Shown piece after piece: positions 47,918 through 56,988 of a stretch of 64,000 nt of DNA. The notes beneath the pieces were generated by a model. The model saw only the letters and a program-made list of their open reading frames with translations, was not told the DNA's origin and made no database searches. How positions within the stretch are numbered: the first letter of the stretch is position 1; the number at the start of each line of letters is the position of its first letter. The translations under genes were made by a program, and so were the position numbers. This DNA is from Faecalibacterium sp. An122 (lineage in GTDB: Bacteria > Bacillota > Clostridia > Oscillospirales > Ruminococcaceae): assembly GCF_002160895.1 (NCBI RefSeq), contig NZ_NFLL01000002.1:1-64000 (forward strand), read 5' to 3'.

Positions 47918-48187
47918 TCAGCAGTCGGTGCAGGCGCCGCCGGCGCTCAGCCAATCGGTGTCCAGGGTGACCGAGCCGTCCTCCCACACAAAGGTGGGGA
48001 TGCCGATGCGGCCCTCAGCCTTGACGGCGTCGTAGACGGGCAGGGTGTCCCGCATGGCCAGGAAGGCCCGCAGGTTCTTGGTGCTCTCGGTGATGTCCAC
48101 GTACTCGTAGGGGATGCCCTTCTCGTCCAGCAGCTGCTTGACTTCGCGGCAGTTGACGCAGATGGGCGCACCGTATAACTTCATCAT
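47918..48187 (-). CDS. Glutaredoxin-like thiol protein
   Basis: An 89-residue thioredoxin-fold protein: MMKLYGAPICVNCREVKQLL with a CVNC active site at about residues 10-13, YEYVDITES, the cis-Pro in IGIPTFVWEDG, and a C-terminal CTDC. AGGAGG lies ten bases before the ATG at 48187. The extra CTDC pair could form a second disulfide or a metal site. It is the first gene of the operon with the trigger factor-like and polyferredoxin genes. Confidence 0.88.
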   Translation of the reverse strand: MMKLYGAPICVNCREVKQLLDEKGIPYEYVDITESTKNLRAFLAMRDTLPVYDAVKAEGRIGIPTFVWEDGSVTLDTDWLSAGGACTDC

Positions 48188-48243
48188 GGTGATTTGACCT
48201 CCTGTATATCGAAAGGATTGGAATAGCAAGTATCCATCCAGTA

Positions 48244-48272
48244 AGTATACACCAGGACCGTGAATTGGGCAA
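48244..48272 (-). promoter_or_regulatory. Promoter of the glutaredoxin-chaperone-ferredoxin operon
   Basis: Minus-strand TTGCCC (48272-48267), 17 bases, TATACT (48249-48244), 57 bases before the start codon. Confidence 0.7.
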
Positions 48273-48292
48273 GGCCCTTGGGAAAATTCACC

Positions 48293-50203
48293 TCACAGGC
48301 CGTGCTGGTCGCACCAGCTGTTGATGACCTGGCTGTACAGCTCGGGGAACTGGGCGTCCTCGGCGGCGAAGGCGGACAGATAGGCGTTGGCCTCGGCCCG
48401 GGTGGCGGGCACGATGCGGCGGTAGACGGTAAAGACGGTGCCGTTGCCCATGTCAAAGCTGGCCTCGTAGGCGAAATAGGTGTCCTTGAGGGCCAGGAAC
48501 TGGTCGTTCAGCTTGGCGGCCACGCCGCTCACCTCGTAGCACCAGGGGAAGGGGTCGGCGGTGATGACGTACTTGGCCTCAAAGAGATCGGTGGGGAAGG
48601 TGTGGGTCCCCAGAATGCCGAAGCCAAAGGAGAGCTTGTCCTCCAGAGGCTGCTCGGGCAGGTCCACATTTTTGAAGGTATCGGGACAGTAGGTCATGGA
48701 GTGGGGGATCATGTAGGCGAACTCCCCGTCGCCACAGTGGCTGTCGATCCAGCGGGCCAGACGGCGGATCTGGTCGATGTCGGAGCGGTCATAGATGAGG
48801 GTGTCCAGCTGGATGAACTCCTGCACCGAGGGGGCGGTGATGTAGTCGAAAAGGAAGTCAGGCAGGGCGATGGTGGTGAGGGGGGACAGCCGGGCCGACA
48901 GGCTGAAAGCCAGAGCCAGCATCCAGTACCCCAGCTTGAGATACCGCAGCCGGTCCAGACTGTCGGCCAGGGCGGCGGCGCCCATCAGCATCAGGATGAA
49001 ATACCCCGGCATCAGCAGGAGGGACTGGTGGGAGCCCATGTTCTGGACCCGGGTGAACAGCACCACGCTGATGGCCAGTACCGCCAGAGTCTGGACGGTC
49101 AGAGCCCGGTTGCCCCGGAAAACCGCCCAGACCGCCCCGCAGACCACCAGCGGCAGGAACATGGGGCCCAGCCGCATGGACTGGCTGGCCAGTTCCAGCG
49201 CCAGGCCGCCCACGTTGTAAGCGGCGTAGTAGGTGCTGTAGCTGTAGGTCAGGATGTGCTGGACGATGGGCCAGAACAGGATGATCATGGCGGCCACCGA
49301 CCCGGCCCCGAAGGTGATGAGGCCCCGCAGACGGTCGGCGGCCCGGCGGCCGTCTCCCTCCTGAATGAGGCGGACCGACCCGGCCAGAACGGTGACGGCA
49401 TAGACGGCGTAGTAGGCCACAATGAAATACAGATACCACCGGCGGGTGAGGACCAGGGCGGCGGTGGCGAAGAAGATGCCCATGCACCGCAGGGGGTCCC
49501 CGGTATCAAAGCGGAAGTCAATGGTCAGCAGCAGGATGATGAGGGTGAAAATGAGGCCGAACCAGTCGGGCTGGCCCAGGGCGGCAGCCATCCGCAGCAG
49601 GGGGAAGGAGGCCGCCAGGCTGACGCCGATGAGGAAAAAGCCGTTTTCGTTGCGGACCTGGAGCATCTGGCCCAGCTTGACGGCCAGACCGCCCAGAGCC
49701 ACCAGCAGGGTGGGCAGGATGCTGACCAGCTGGCTGAGGACAAAGCTGTCCCCCGTGTGGGCGGACAGGAAGAAGGGAAACTCGGTGAACAGACAGATAA
49801 AACTGGTGTAGTCCTCAGTGAGGGTGGAGATGAGGTGCCACAGGCCCGCCAGAGCTCCGCCCTCAAAGGCGGCCTCGGCCTGGTATTGCAGCAGCGTGTA
49901 GTTGCTGTAGTCCCAGACATAGACAAAGGCCCGGCTGTTCACCTGGAGGGTGAGGCAGATGGCCAGCACCAGATAGACAGCAACGAGGATGGAGCCGTGG
50001 AACAGCTGGAACCGGACGCCGGCCCGGCGGATGGCCGCCAGGGTGAGGCAGAACAGCAAGGCGTCAGCCCACAGGCTGAACAGCGGGAAAAAGAAGGACC
50101 CGGTCAGGCCCGCGGCGTTGCAGACGCACAGCAGGACCAGGGACAGGGCGAGGGCCGCAGGGACGGCCCCCCGCAGCCGGGGCCGGACGACGGTGGTCGG
50201 CAT
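48293..50203 (-). CDS. Large polytopic membrane protein, possible GT-C glycosyltransferase
   Basis: A 636-residue protein with roughly twelve to fourteen spans and a C-terminal extracytoplasmic domain of about 170 residues. An acidic WDYSNYT motif after the second span and the overall plan resemble membrane-bound GT-C glycosyltransferases or EPS-type polymer proteins, but I could not match one family. The C-terminal part has PSVQEFIQLDTLIYDRSDIDQIRRLARWI. The start at 50203 follows AAAGGAAG. It is a single gene, upstream neighbour glgB being 165 bases away with its own terminator. Confidence 0.7.
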   Translation of the reverse strand: MPTTVVRPRLRGAVPAALALSLVLLCVCNAAGLTGSFFFPLFSLWADALLFCLTLAAIRRAGVRFQLFHGSILVAVYLVLAICLTLQVNSRAFVYVWDYSNYTLLQYQAEAAFEGGALAGLWHLISTLTEDYTSFICLFTEFPFFLSAHTGDSFVLSQLVSILPTLLVALGGLAVKLGQMLQVRNENGFFLIGVSLAASFPLLRMAAALGQPDWFGLIFTLIILLLTIDFRFDTGDPLRCMGIFFATAALVLTRRWYLYFIVAYYAVYAVTVLAGSVRLIQEGDGRRAADRLRGLITFGAGSVAAMIILFWPIVQHILTYSYSTYYAAYNVGGLALELASQSMRLGPMFLPLVVCGAVWAVFRGNRALTVQTLAVLAISVVLFTRVQNMGSHQSLLLMPGYFILMLMGAAALADSLDRLRYLKLGYWMLALAFSLSARLSPLTTIALPDFLFDYITAPSVQEFIQLDTLIYDRSDIDQIRRLARWIDSHCGDGEFAYMIPHSMTYCPDTFKNVDLPEQPLEDKLSFGFGILGTHTFPTDLFEAKYVITADPFPWCYEVSGVAAKLNDQFLALKDTYFAYEASFDMGNGTVFTVYRRIVPATRAEANAYLSAFAAEDAQFPELYSQVINSWCDQHGL

Positions 50204-50305
50204 GGCAAAGACTTCCTTTCGGTGGGGATTTGTAGTACCAGTATACCAAAGTCGGACCGATCCTGTCCAGTCAAGACAGAAAAAGGCATTTTTGGTCAAA
50301 ACAAA

Positions 50306-50344
50306 GGGGCCTGCGCCGGTTCGGATGAACACAGGCGCAGGCCC
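50306..50344 (-). terminator. Terminator of glgB
   Basis: Stem GGGCCTGCGCC / GGCGCAGGCCC with TTTGTTTTG on the minus strand, 24 bases after the glgB stop. Confidence 0.87.
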
Positions 50345-50368
50345 GGAGGAGAAAAAGAAGGAAAAAGT

Positions 50369-52315
50369 TCAGGTTTTGGATTTGGCTGCCTTTTTGGCGG
50401 CGCGGGCGGCCCGGGCCTTGGCGTTGCGGGCCAGACGGGCGGCGTTGGCGGCGCTGACCTGGGCGGCGCCGGGATGGGGCGCCTCGGGGATCAGGCGGAA
50501 CAGCCGGCTGCCCATGGCGGGCAGGTCCACAAAGAGGGTGTAGTCCCGGCCATAGACACCGCCGTCCACTGTGTGGAGGTTCCGCTCCCCCTCAAAGCAG
50601 CCGCCCCAGCAGCTGTCCTCGGTGTTGAGCAGTTCCTGGGCCCCGGCGGGCAGTTCCAGATAGAGGGGGAACTGATGGTGGGGCTTGTCCTGGGTGTTCA
50701 TGACGCACAGCAGGCTCTGGCCCCGGCCCCGCCGCAGCCAGGCGTATACCCCTTCGGTGCGGCTCTCGCAGGCCACCCACTCAAAGCACCGGCTGTCGTA
50801 TTCCCCCACATAGAGGGCCGGCTCGCTGGCGTAAATCCGGGACAGCTCGGCGAAAAATTTCTGGAAGCTGTCGTGGAAGGGATAGGCCATCAGGTTCCAG
50901 TCCAGCTGGGTTTTCTCGTCCCACTCCCGGAAATGGGCCAGCTCGTTGCCCATAAAGTTCAGCTTTTTGCCCGGATGGGTGAACATATAAAAGTAAAGGG
51001 TCCGCAGCTGGCAGCACTTTTCCTCGTAGGTGCCCCACAGCTTGCCGATGATGGTCTTTTTGCCGTGGACCACCTCGTCGTGGCTCAAAGACAGCAGGTA
51101 CAGCTCGTGGTAGAAGTAGTGCATGCTGAACAGGATTTTGTCGTACTGCCCCGGCCGCTCCCCGAAGGGGGTGGCGAAATAGTCCAGGGTGTCGTGCATC
51201 CAGCCCATGTCCCACTTGTAGTCAAAGCCGATGCCGTCGTACCGGGTGGGGGCGGTGATTTTCAGGTAGTTGGTGGAATCCTCGGCGATGTAGAGGCCGG
51301 TGGGCCACCGCTGGTTCAGGCCGTGGTTCAGGTTCCGCAGAAAATCCAGGGCGCCCTGGTTCACCCCGCGGGCGGGGTCCCCCAGCCAGTACACCGCCCG
51401 GGAGATGGCATCCATCCGGATGCCGTCGCAGTGATAGACGTCCATCCACATGGCGCAGGCGCTGTTCAGGAAGCTGCGCACCTCGCCGCGGTAGTAGTTG
51501 AAGTTGCAGGTGCCCCATTCGCTCTGGCCCACGTCGCTGTCGTATTCGTAGAGGAAGGTGCCGTCCAGCCGGGCCAGGCCGGTGGGATCGGCGGCAAAGT
51601 GCACCGGCACAAAGTCCATGATGACCCCGATGCCCATCCGGTGGCAGGCGTTGACAAACCGGGCAAACTGGGCCGGGGTTCCGTACCGGCTGGTCACCGC
51701 GAAATACCCGGTGGTCTGGTAGCCCCAGCTGCCGTCAAAGGGATGTTCCGCCAGGGGCAGCAGCTCCACATGGGTGTAGTGGTGCTCTTTCAGCCAGGGA
51801 ATCAGCTCCCGGGCCAGTTCCTCGTAGTTGTACCATCCGTCCGACCCGTCGGGGGCGCAGGAATCGGGCTTGTGCTTCCAGCTGCCGACGTGCATCTCGT
51901 AGATGCTGATGGGCAGGTCCCGGCCCTTGGTGCGCTGGGCCATCCACTCCCCGTCGTCAAAGGCAAAGTCCAGCACAGCCAGACGGCTGGCGGTGCCGGG
52001 GCGCAGTTCGGCCGCAAAGGCGTAGGGGTCGGCGTGAAGCTGGACGCTGCCGTCCGCCCCCGTCACCCGGTACTGGTAGCAGTCTCCCTCGGCCAGGCCC
52101 GGAACAAAGACGCTCCAGAATCCGGTCTCGGCCCGCTGCATGGGGATATCCCGTCCGCCGGTCACCAGCTGGACGTCGGTGGCGCCCGGCGCCCAGAACA
52201 CAAACTGCCAGCCGGCCTCGCCGTCGGGCCCGGCGGCGGGGTGGGCGCCCATCCAACGGTAGGCGTCGAAGCACCCGCCGTCCCAAAATGCTTGCGGGAT
52301 TTCAGGATAACTCAT
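50369..52315 (-). CDS. glgB: 1,4-alpha-glucan branching enzyme
   Basis: A 648-residue glycogen branching enzyme, GH13 with an N-terminal CBM48 domain. Catalytic residues: nucleophile Asp in DGIRMDAIS, acid Glu in IAEDST, and the third Asp in [11 protein letters not shown]. The C-terminal all-beta domain is followed by an unusual tail of about 35 residues rich in Ala, Lys and Arg ([18 protein letters not shown] at the end), which resembles histone H1-like tails and is not part of standard GlgB. No other glg genes are near. Divergent to the amylase gene. Confidence 0.95.
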   Translation of the reverse strand: MSYPEIPQAFWDGGCFDAYRWMGAHPAAGPDGEAGWQFVFWAPGATDVQLVTGGRDIPMQRAETGFWSVFVPGLAEGDCYQYRVTGADGSVQLHADPYAFAAELRPGTASRLAVLDFAFDDGEWMAQRTKGRDLPISIYEMHVGSWKHKPDSCAPDGSDGWYNYEELARELIPWLKEHHYTHVELLPLAEHPFDGSWGYQTTGYFAVTSRYGTPAQFARFVNACHRMGIGVIMDFVPVHFAADPTGLARLDGTFLYEYDSDVGQSEWGTCNFNYYRGEVRSFLNSACAMWMDVYHCDGIRMDAISRAVYWLGDPARGVNQGALDFLRNLNHGLNQRWPTGLYIAEDSTNYLKITAPTRYDGIGFDYKWDMGWMHDTLDYFATPFGERPGQYDKILFSMHYFYHELYLLSLSHDEVVHGKKTIIGKLWGTYEEKCCQLRTLYFYMFTHPGKKLNFMGNELAHFREWDEKTQLDWNLMAYPFHDSFQKFFAELSRIYASEPALYVGEYDSRCFEWVACESRTEGVYAWLRRGRGQSLLCVMNTQDKPHHQFPLYLELPAGAQELLNTEDSCWGGCFEGERNLHTVDGGVYGRDYTLFVDLPAMGSRLFRLIPEAPHPGAAQVSAANAARLARNAKARAARAAKKAAKSKT

Positions 52316-52420
52316 AGATTGCTCTCCTTTGGTTCAAACTGCAATGGGTTCAGAATACAAAAAGAATGTGTGGAATTTGTTAAACGGGCAACAAAATTTT
52401 GGAAAATTTGGAAAAAACCG

Positions 52421-52449
52421 ATACAAAATACCCAGTTTTGTGGTATACT
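52421..52449 (+). promoter_or_regulatory. Possible promoter of the amylase gene
   Basis: TATACT at 52444-52449 with TG one base upstream (TGTGGTATACT); the -35 is weak (ATACAA at 52421-52426, 17-base spacer). Confidence 0.6.
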
Positions 52450-52505
52450 GTCGGGGGATAGTCCGACGACTGTCCGAAAATGCAATTACAGGAGTGAATG
52501 ATTTT

Positions 52506-53864
52506 ATGGCTTGGTATGACAGCGCTGTATTTTATCATATGTATCCGCTGGGTCTGTGCGGGTGCGCCCATGAGAACGACGGGCAGGCTGTGCCCGGCGC
52601 GTTCAAGAAGCTGGACGCCTGGGCGGCCCACGCTTATACGCTGGGCTGCACCGCCATTTATATCGGACCGCTGTTTGAGAGCGGCTCCCACGGCTACGAT
52701 ACGGTGGACTACCGCCGCGTGGACCGCCGGCTGGGCACCAATGAGGAATTCAAGGCCTTTGTGGCGGCCTGCCATGACCGGGGCCAGAAGGTGATTGTGG
52801 ACGGCGTGTTCAACCATGTGGGCCGGGGCTTCTTCGCCTTTGAGGACCTGAAGGCCCATCGGGAGGGCAGCCGCTACCGCGACTGGTTCTGCGACGTCAA
52901 CTTCTGGGGCAACAACGAATACAACGACGGCTTCTCCTATGCCAACTGGGGCGGCCACAACCTGCTGGTCAAGCTGAACCAGCGCAACCACGAGGTGCAG
53001 CAGTATCACTTTGACACCGTCCGCTTCTGGGTGGAGGAATTCGACATCGACGGCATCCGTCTGGATGCGGCGGACGTGCTGGACTTCGGCTTCATGCAGA
53101 ATCTGCGCCGCTTCACCGACGGCCTCAAGCCCGAATTCTGGCTGATGGGCGAGGTGATCCACGGGGATTACAGCCGCTGGGCCAACCCCCAGACCCTCCA
53201 CTCGGTGACCAACTATGAGCTGCACAAGGGCCTGTGGAGCGGCCACAATGACCACAACTATTTTGAGATCGCCCACACCATGCGCCGTCTGGACGGCCTG
53301 TGCCACGATACCCGCCTGTATACCTTCTCGGACAACCACGATGTGGAGCGCCTGCCCAACAAGCTGCGCAACCGGGACCATATCCGGCACATCGCCATCC
53401 TGGTGTACACCCTCTGGGGCATCCCGTCCATCTATTATGGCTCGGAGTTCGGCATCGAGGGCAAGAAGGAATGGGGCAGCGACTGGCCTCTGCGGCCCTG
53501 CCTGGAGCTGGAAGACTATCCCGACGCGGTGAACACCAACCCGGTGACCAGCGTCTACGCCGCCCTGGGCAAGCTGAAAGCCGAAGAACCGGCTCTGACC
53601 TACGGCAAGCCCCAGGAACTGATCCTGACCACCGAGCGGTATGTGTTTGCCCGCGTGCTGGACGGCCGGGCGCTGCTGACGGTTCTGAACAACGCCGACG
53701 CCCCCGCCCGTCTGGAGATGAACCTGCCGGTGCCCGCCGACACGGTGGAGGACCTGCTGGAGGACTGCGCAGGCAGCCAGCCGGTGCACGCCCGCATCGA
53801 AGATGGACGGCTGATTGTGGAGCTGCCCGGCAACTACGGCACCGTTCTGGGCCTGGGCGGCTGA
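52506..53864 (+). CDS. Alpha-amylase family protein, GH13
   Basis: A 452-residue intracellular-type GH13 enzyme without signal peptide. Conserved regions: DGVFNHVGRG (I), DGIRLDAADV with the nucleophile Asp (II), LMGEVIHG with the acid Glu (III) and FSDNHDVERL (IV). The short C-terminal beta domain is typical of small maltodextrin-acting enzymes. The ATG at 52506 has AGGAG upstream. It is divergent to glgB, and a NiaR gene follows 16 bases downstream. Likely role: breakdown or remodelling of internal alpha-glucan. Confidence 0.93.
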   Translation: MAWYDSAVFYHMYPLGLCGCAHENDGQAVPGAFKKLDAWAAHAYTLGCTAIYIGPLFESGSHGYDTVDYRRVDRRLGTNEEFKAFVAACHDRGQKVIVDGVFNHVGRGFFAFEDLKAHREGSRYRDWFCDVNFWGNNEYNDGFSYANWGGHNLLVKLNQRNHEVQQYHFDTVRFWVEEFDIDGIRLDAADVLDFGFMQNLRRFTDGLKPEFWLMGEVIHGDYSRWANPQTLHSVTNYELHKGLWSGHNDHNYFEIAHTMRRLDGLCHDTRLYTFSDNHDVERLPNKLRNRDHIRHIAILVYTLWGIPSIYYGSEFGIEGKKEWGSDWPLRPCLELEDYPDAVNTNPVTSVYAALGKLKAEEPALTYGKPQELILTTERYVFARVLDGRALLTVLNNADAPARLEMNLPVPADTVEDLLEDCAGSQPVHARIEDGRLIVELPGNYGTVLGLGG

Positions 53865-53880
53865 AAGGAGGAGGCAGAGT

Positions 53881-54399
53881 ATGGATGCTGCAGCCCGGCG
53901 TGAAGCCATTTTGAAAAAACTGTCGAAAGCCAGCGGCCCGGTGAGCGCCAGCGTGCTGGCGGGGGAGCTGGGGGTGTCGCGCCAGATCGTGGTGGGAGAT
54001 GTAGCCCTGCTGCGTGCCGGCGGCACCCAGATTGACGCCACGCCCCGGGGCTACCGGATGCGGACCGCCATGGCGGGATATACCGGCCTGGTGGCCTGCG
54101 TTCACAACACCCCCGAGGAAATGCGCCTGGAATTGTACACGGTGGCAGACCAGGGGGGCACGGTGGTGGACGTCATGGTGGAAAACGCCCTCTATGGGGA
54201 AATCCGGGCCAACCTGAATGTGGCCAGCCGGTACGACGCCGACGCCTTTGTGAAACAGGCGGAGGCCTCTCCCGAGAGCCTGCTGAGCCGGATGACCGGG
54301 GGCGTTCATCTGCACACCATCCGGTGCGCCGATGAGGAAGCGTTCCGGCGGATCGAGGCGGCGCTGGATGCGGCCGGCCTCCTCTACCGGAAAGAGTAA
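53881..54399 (+). CDS. niaR: NiaR-type NAD-synthesis repressor
   Basis: A 172-residue regulator with an N-terminal HTH-11 domain (REAILKKLSKASG, then SASVLAGELGVSRQIVVGDVALLR) and a C-terminal 3H domain whose name-giving histidines are at CVHNTP, GGVHLHTI and nearby. Known NiaR proteins repress NAD-biosynthesis and niacin-uptake genes in response to niacin. No such gene lies here, and it appears co-transcribed with the amylase, 16 bases away, so its targets are elsewhere. Confidence 0.9.
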   Translation: MDAAARREAILKKLSKASGPVSASVLAGELGVSRQIVVGDVALLRAGGTQIDATPRGYRMRTAMAGYTGLVACVHNTPEEMRLELYTVADQGGTVVDVMVENALYGEIRANLNVASRYDADAFVKQAEASPESLLSRMTGGVHLHTIRCADEEAFRRIEAALDAAGLLYRKE

Positions 54400-54582
54400 T
54401 ACCCATCCCAATTGTACGTTGATGGAGGGTTGGTGTCCAGCGGCAAAAACCGAAAAGCGTTGGATAACCGACACTCGTTGGAAAACAGTGGGATATGTGC
54501 TCTGGCCGGGGCCCTGCGCAGGCAAGCGCAGCGGCTGCCGGCCTTTGCGCACACAGACCAGAAAAGGAGGGGACCGGTAGCC

Positions 54583-55764
54583 TTGGACCGGCGGATTGAA
54601 AAGACAGAGCGGGCGATTCGGGAGGCGTTTTTGACCCAGCGGGCCGAAAAGCCGCTGGAAAAGATCCGGGTGCGGGAGCTGTGCGAAGCGGCCGAGATCA
54701 ACAAATCCACCTTTTACGCCCACTATCAGGATGTATACGCCCTGGCGGACGCCATGGAGGGCCAGCTGGTGGAATCGATTCTGGCCCAGGTGGCCCAGAT
54801 CCGGACGGAGGACCTGCGGGGCAGGCCGGAATGGCTGACCCGGGAGCTGTTCCGGGCCTTCACGGCCCATGGACGCCAGGTGGAGATTTTGTTTTCGGGT
54901 TCCCGGCGGGGAGCCCTGGTGGATCGGCTGGAACGGGGCCTGCGGGAGCTGACCAGCCGGGAGATTCCCGGCTATTGGGACGACCCGGTGCGCAGCGTGG
55001 TGCTGTCCTTCTGCGTGCAGGGGAGCTATTATGCCTTTCAAAATAATTCCGGCCGGCTGGACGAGGCGGCCCTGGTGCAGGTGCTGGGGGCGGTGTCCCG
55101 GGCAGCCCAGAACATCGGACCCCTGATGGAGGAAAATCCCCGGTGGTCCAGAGAAAGGAGAAAGCCTATGTACCCCACCCGTCAACAAGCGCAGGCATTG
55201 CTGGCAGAGGCTCAGGCCCGCTACAGCGAGGTGAGCGAAATCCAGGGCCGCTGGGCGGACCACTGCCGGACGGCGGCGGCCTGCGCCGAGAAAATCGCAG
55301 CCCGGTGCCCCGGTCTGGACCCCGACAAGGCCTATGTGCTGGGTCTGCTCCACGATATCGGCCGCCGGTACGGGGACGGCCATCTGCGCCATGTCTACTA
55401 TGGCTGGAAGTATATGCAGGAACAGGGCTTTGAAGATGTGGCCCGCATCTGCCTGACCCACTCGTTCCAGATTCAGGGCATCGACGCCTATATCGGCCAC
55501 CGGGATATTCCGGCCGACGCTCTGGAGGAACTGACCGCGGCCCTGGATGCGGTGGTCTACGATGATTATGACCGCCTGATTCAGCTGTGCGACTCGATTG
55601 CGGGGGTGGACGGCCCGGTGGATATGGCGGCCCGGATGGAGGACGTCCGCCGCCGGTACGGCAGCTATCCCCAGGACAAGTGGAACCGCAATTTTGAGCT
55701 GAAGGGCTATTTTGAACACTGGGCCGGGGCGGATCTGTACGCCATCGTGGGCCAGCCGGTATAA
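54583..55764 (+). CDS. TetR-type regulator fused in frame to an HD-domain protein
   Basis: One uninterrupted frame of 393 codons holds two proteins. The first 195 residues are a TetR-like regulator (RIEKTERAIREAFL, then KIRVRELCEAAEINKSTFYAHYQD), with AAAAGGAGGGG before a TTG at 54583. The rest is an HD-domain protein with its own internal ribosome site and ATG at 55168. No stop codon separates them; the ribosome site of the second gene is decoded as RERRKP. Either a recent stop-codon loss or a deliberate fusion with internal start. Confidence 0.75.
   Translation: MDRRIEKTERAIREAFLTQRAEKPLEKIRVRELCEAAEINKSTFYAHYQDVYALADAMEGQLVESILAQVAQIRTEDLRGRPEWLTRELFRAFTAHGRQVEILFSGSRRGALVDRLERGLRELTSREIPGYWDDPVRSVVLSFCVQGSYYAFQNNSGRLDEAALVQVLGAVSRAAQNIGPLMEENPRWSRERRKPMYPTRQQAQALLAEAQARYSEVSEIQGRWADHCRTAAACAEKIAARCPGLDPDKAYVLGLLHDIGRRYGDGHLRHVYYGWKYMQEQGFEDVARICLTHSFQIQGIDAYIGHRDIPADALEELTAALDAVVYDDYDRLIQLCDSIAGVDGPVDMAARMEDVRRRYGSYPQDKWNRNFELKGYFEHWAGADLYAIVGQPV
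55168..55764 (+). CDS. HD-domain phosphohydrolase-like protein (internal start)
   Basis: A 198-residue HD-superfamily protein read from the ATG at 55168, preceded by GAAAGGAG. Metal-binding residues: His in DHCRTAAACAEK, the HD pair in VLGLLHDIGRR, His in ICLTHSFQ, and Asp in CDSIAGVD. Members cleave nucleotides or other phosphate compounds. It is in frame with the TetR-like part upstream, so it may exist both alone and as the C-terminal part of the fusion. Confidence 0.75.
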   Translation: MYPTRQQAQALLAEAQARYSEVSEIQGRWADHCRTAAACAEKIAARCPGLDPDKAYVLGLLHDIGRRYGDGHLRHVYYGWKYMQEQGFEDVARICLTHSFQIQGIDAYIGHRDIPADALEELTAALDAVVYDDYDRLIQLCDSIAGVDGPVDMAARMEDVRRRYGSYPQDKWNRNFELKGYFEHWAGADLYAIVGQPV

Positions 55765-55877
55765 GAACCCTCGTTTGGCTGCATTTTTCCACCGTTTGCT
55801 GCAAAACCGTACAAAAAAACGCCGGTTGGTGCTATACTGGATCAAAAGATCTTTCCGGTAGACAAAGGAGGTATATC

Positions 55878-56627
55878 ATGTCCAAATGGTCTGTGAAATG
55901 CCTGGCGGCGGCCGCTGCGGCGGGGCTGATGCTGGGCTCGGTCCTGCCGGCCTCGGCGGAAGAATCCATGATTCGCCGGTATGAGACGTCCCAGCCGGTG
56001 ACATCGGTTGTGGCGGATGTGGAAAACGCCGACCTTGTGATTCGGAAGGGGACAGGGAATACCATCCAGGTGGACTCCGCCGCCGACGCCAGAGGAGAAT
56101 ATTCCTATGACATCAACCTAAAGGACGGCGTTCTGACGGTGCGGGTGGAAGCCATCGAAGGGGAAAAGATCAAGCCGATTCACATTCCGGTGATCCATGT
56201 GACTGTGATGGGGGATGCCGTGGTGTGTGAAAACGAAATCACCATCACCCTGCCAGAGGCAGTGTATGAGAAAATCGAGGGTAAAACCCACAACGGCAGT
56301 ATTACGGCATCAGAGGTGGAGGCTGAAACCTTGTCCCTGGACAGCGCAAATGGCAATGTGACCCTGGAAAACACCCGTGGGGTGAAGGTACAGGCCAAAA
56401 CCACCAACGGAGGGATTCATTTGTATGAGACCTACGGGTTGGACTACCACCTGAATACCCGAAACGGGAATATTCAGGGGACCTTGGCCGGAACCAAAGC
56501 GGATTACCGGCTGGAAGTGGAAGCCCGAAACGGTCGCAGCAACCTGGCAAACCAGGAGGGCGGCGGGGTGGCCAGCGGGTCTTTCCGGGTGACCAACGGG
56601 TCCATCAACCTGCGCTTCACCGGCTGA
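55878..56627 (+). CDS. Secreted DUF4097 family protein
   Basis: A 249-residue exported protein. Signal peptide to about residue 28 (PASAEES), then a right-handed beta-helix-like repeat region of the DUF4097 type: SVVADVENADLVI, NGSITASEVEAETLSLDSANGN, TTNGGIHL, NTRNGNIQG and TNGSINLRF, about one Asn-Gly turn every 18-22 residues. AAAGGAGG precedes the ATG. Family function is unknown; related proteins are often next to membrane-stress genes. A terminator follows. Confidence 0.85.
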   Translation: MSKWSVKCLAAAAAAGLMLGSVLPASAEESMIRRYETSQPVTSVVADVENADLVIRKGTGNTIQVDSAADARGEYSYDINLKDGVLTVRVEAIEGEKIKPIHIPVIHVTVMGDAVVCENEITITLPEAVYEKIEGKTHNGSITASEVEAETLSLDSANGNVTLENTRGVKVQAKTTNGGIHLYETYGLDYHLNTRNGNIQGTLAGTKADYRLEVEARNGRSNLANQEGGGVASGSFRVTNGSINLRFTG

Positions 56628-56652
56628 CCTGTATTCGGATATCGCTTTCAAA

Positions 56653-56682
56653 GGCTCCTGCCGGCCCGGCGGGGGCCTTTTT
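56653..56682 (+). terminator. Terminator of the DUF4097 gene
   Basis: 11 bp stem GGCTCCTGCCG/CGGCGGGGGCC with three-base loop and TTTTTG, 26 bases after the stop. Confidence 0.93.
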
Positions 56683-56708
56683 GTGTGCCCGGCCGCCTTG
56701 CTCTGAAA

Positions 56709-56988
56709 AAAGCAAAATCCCTGCTCCTGGACGGGAACAGGGATTTTTCATGTCATCCGGCTGTAAGAACGCAAATCGGGCCAAGTCAAGGGCTTGACCT
56801 GCGGTTCCCTGCACCTGAAACCGGTGCAAGCATCCGATTGTAACAAACGTTGCATCGTACCCGGGCGCAGCCCGGACCTGGGTGAGCGCGGCAAAGTGTG
56901 CCGCCGGCTGGACCTCCTAAAGAGCGGCCCGAGTTGATGGTACCCAGTGAAAAGCTTTTTGCCTACTTTTTCTCGAAAAAGTAGGAGG
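56709..56988. other. Intergenic region with two hairpins, no gene
   Basis: A stem AAAATCCCTG/CAGGGATTTTT at 56712-56746 can stop either strand. The hairpin CTACTTTTT/AAAAAGTAG at 56966-56986 directly follows the asnB stop on the minus strand. The 200 bases between contain small GC palindromes but no coding frame with a ribosome site. Confidence 0.55.
56964..56988 (-). terminator. Hairpin at the end of asnB
   Basis: Minus-strand CTCCTACTTTTT/AAAAAGTAGG with CAAAAAGC beyond; begins at the stop codon. The weak tail makes it a modest terminator. Confidence 0.5.

Noticed and set aside
48260-52501. Plus-strand open frame of about 1400 codons
   Set aside because: It runs antisense to the membrane protein gene and glgB, is full of His/Gln/Gly-rich low-complexity sequence, and lacks a ribosome site; long antisense frames are expected at this GC content.
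54412-54582. Longer start for the TetR-like gene
   Set aside because: The extra 57 residues show no TetR resemblance and the strong ribosome site lies just before 54583.
52380-55845. Long minus-strand frames opposite the amylase, niaR and TetR-HD genes
   Set aside because: They lack ribosome sites and family motifs, while the plus-strand genes are recognisable.
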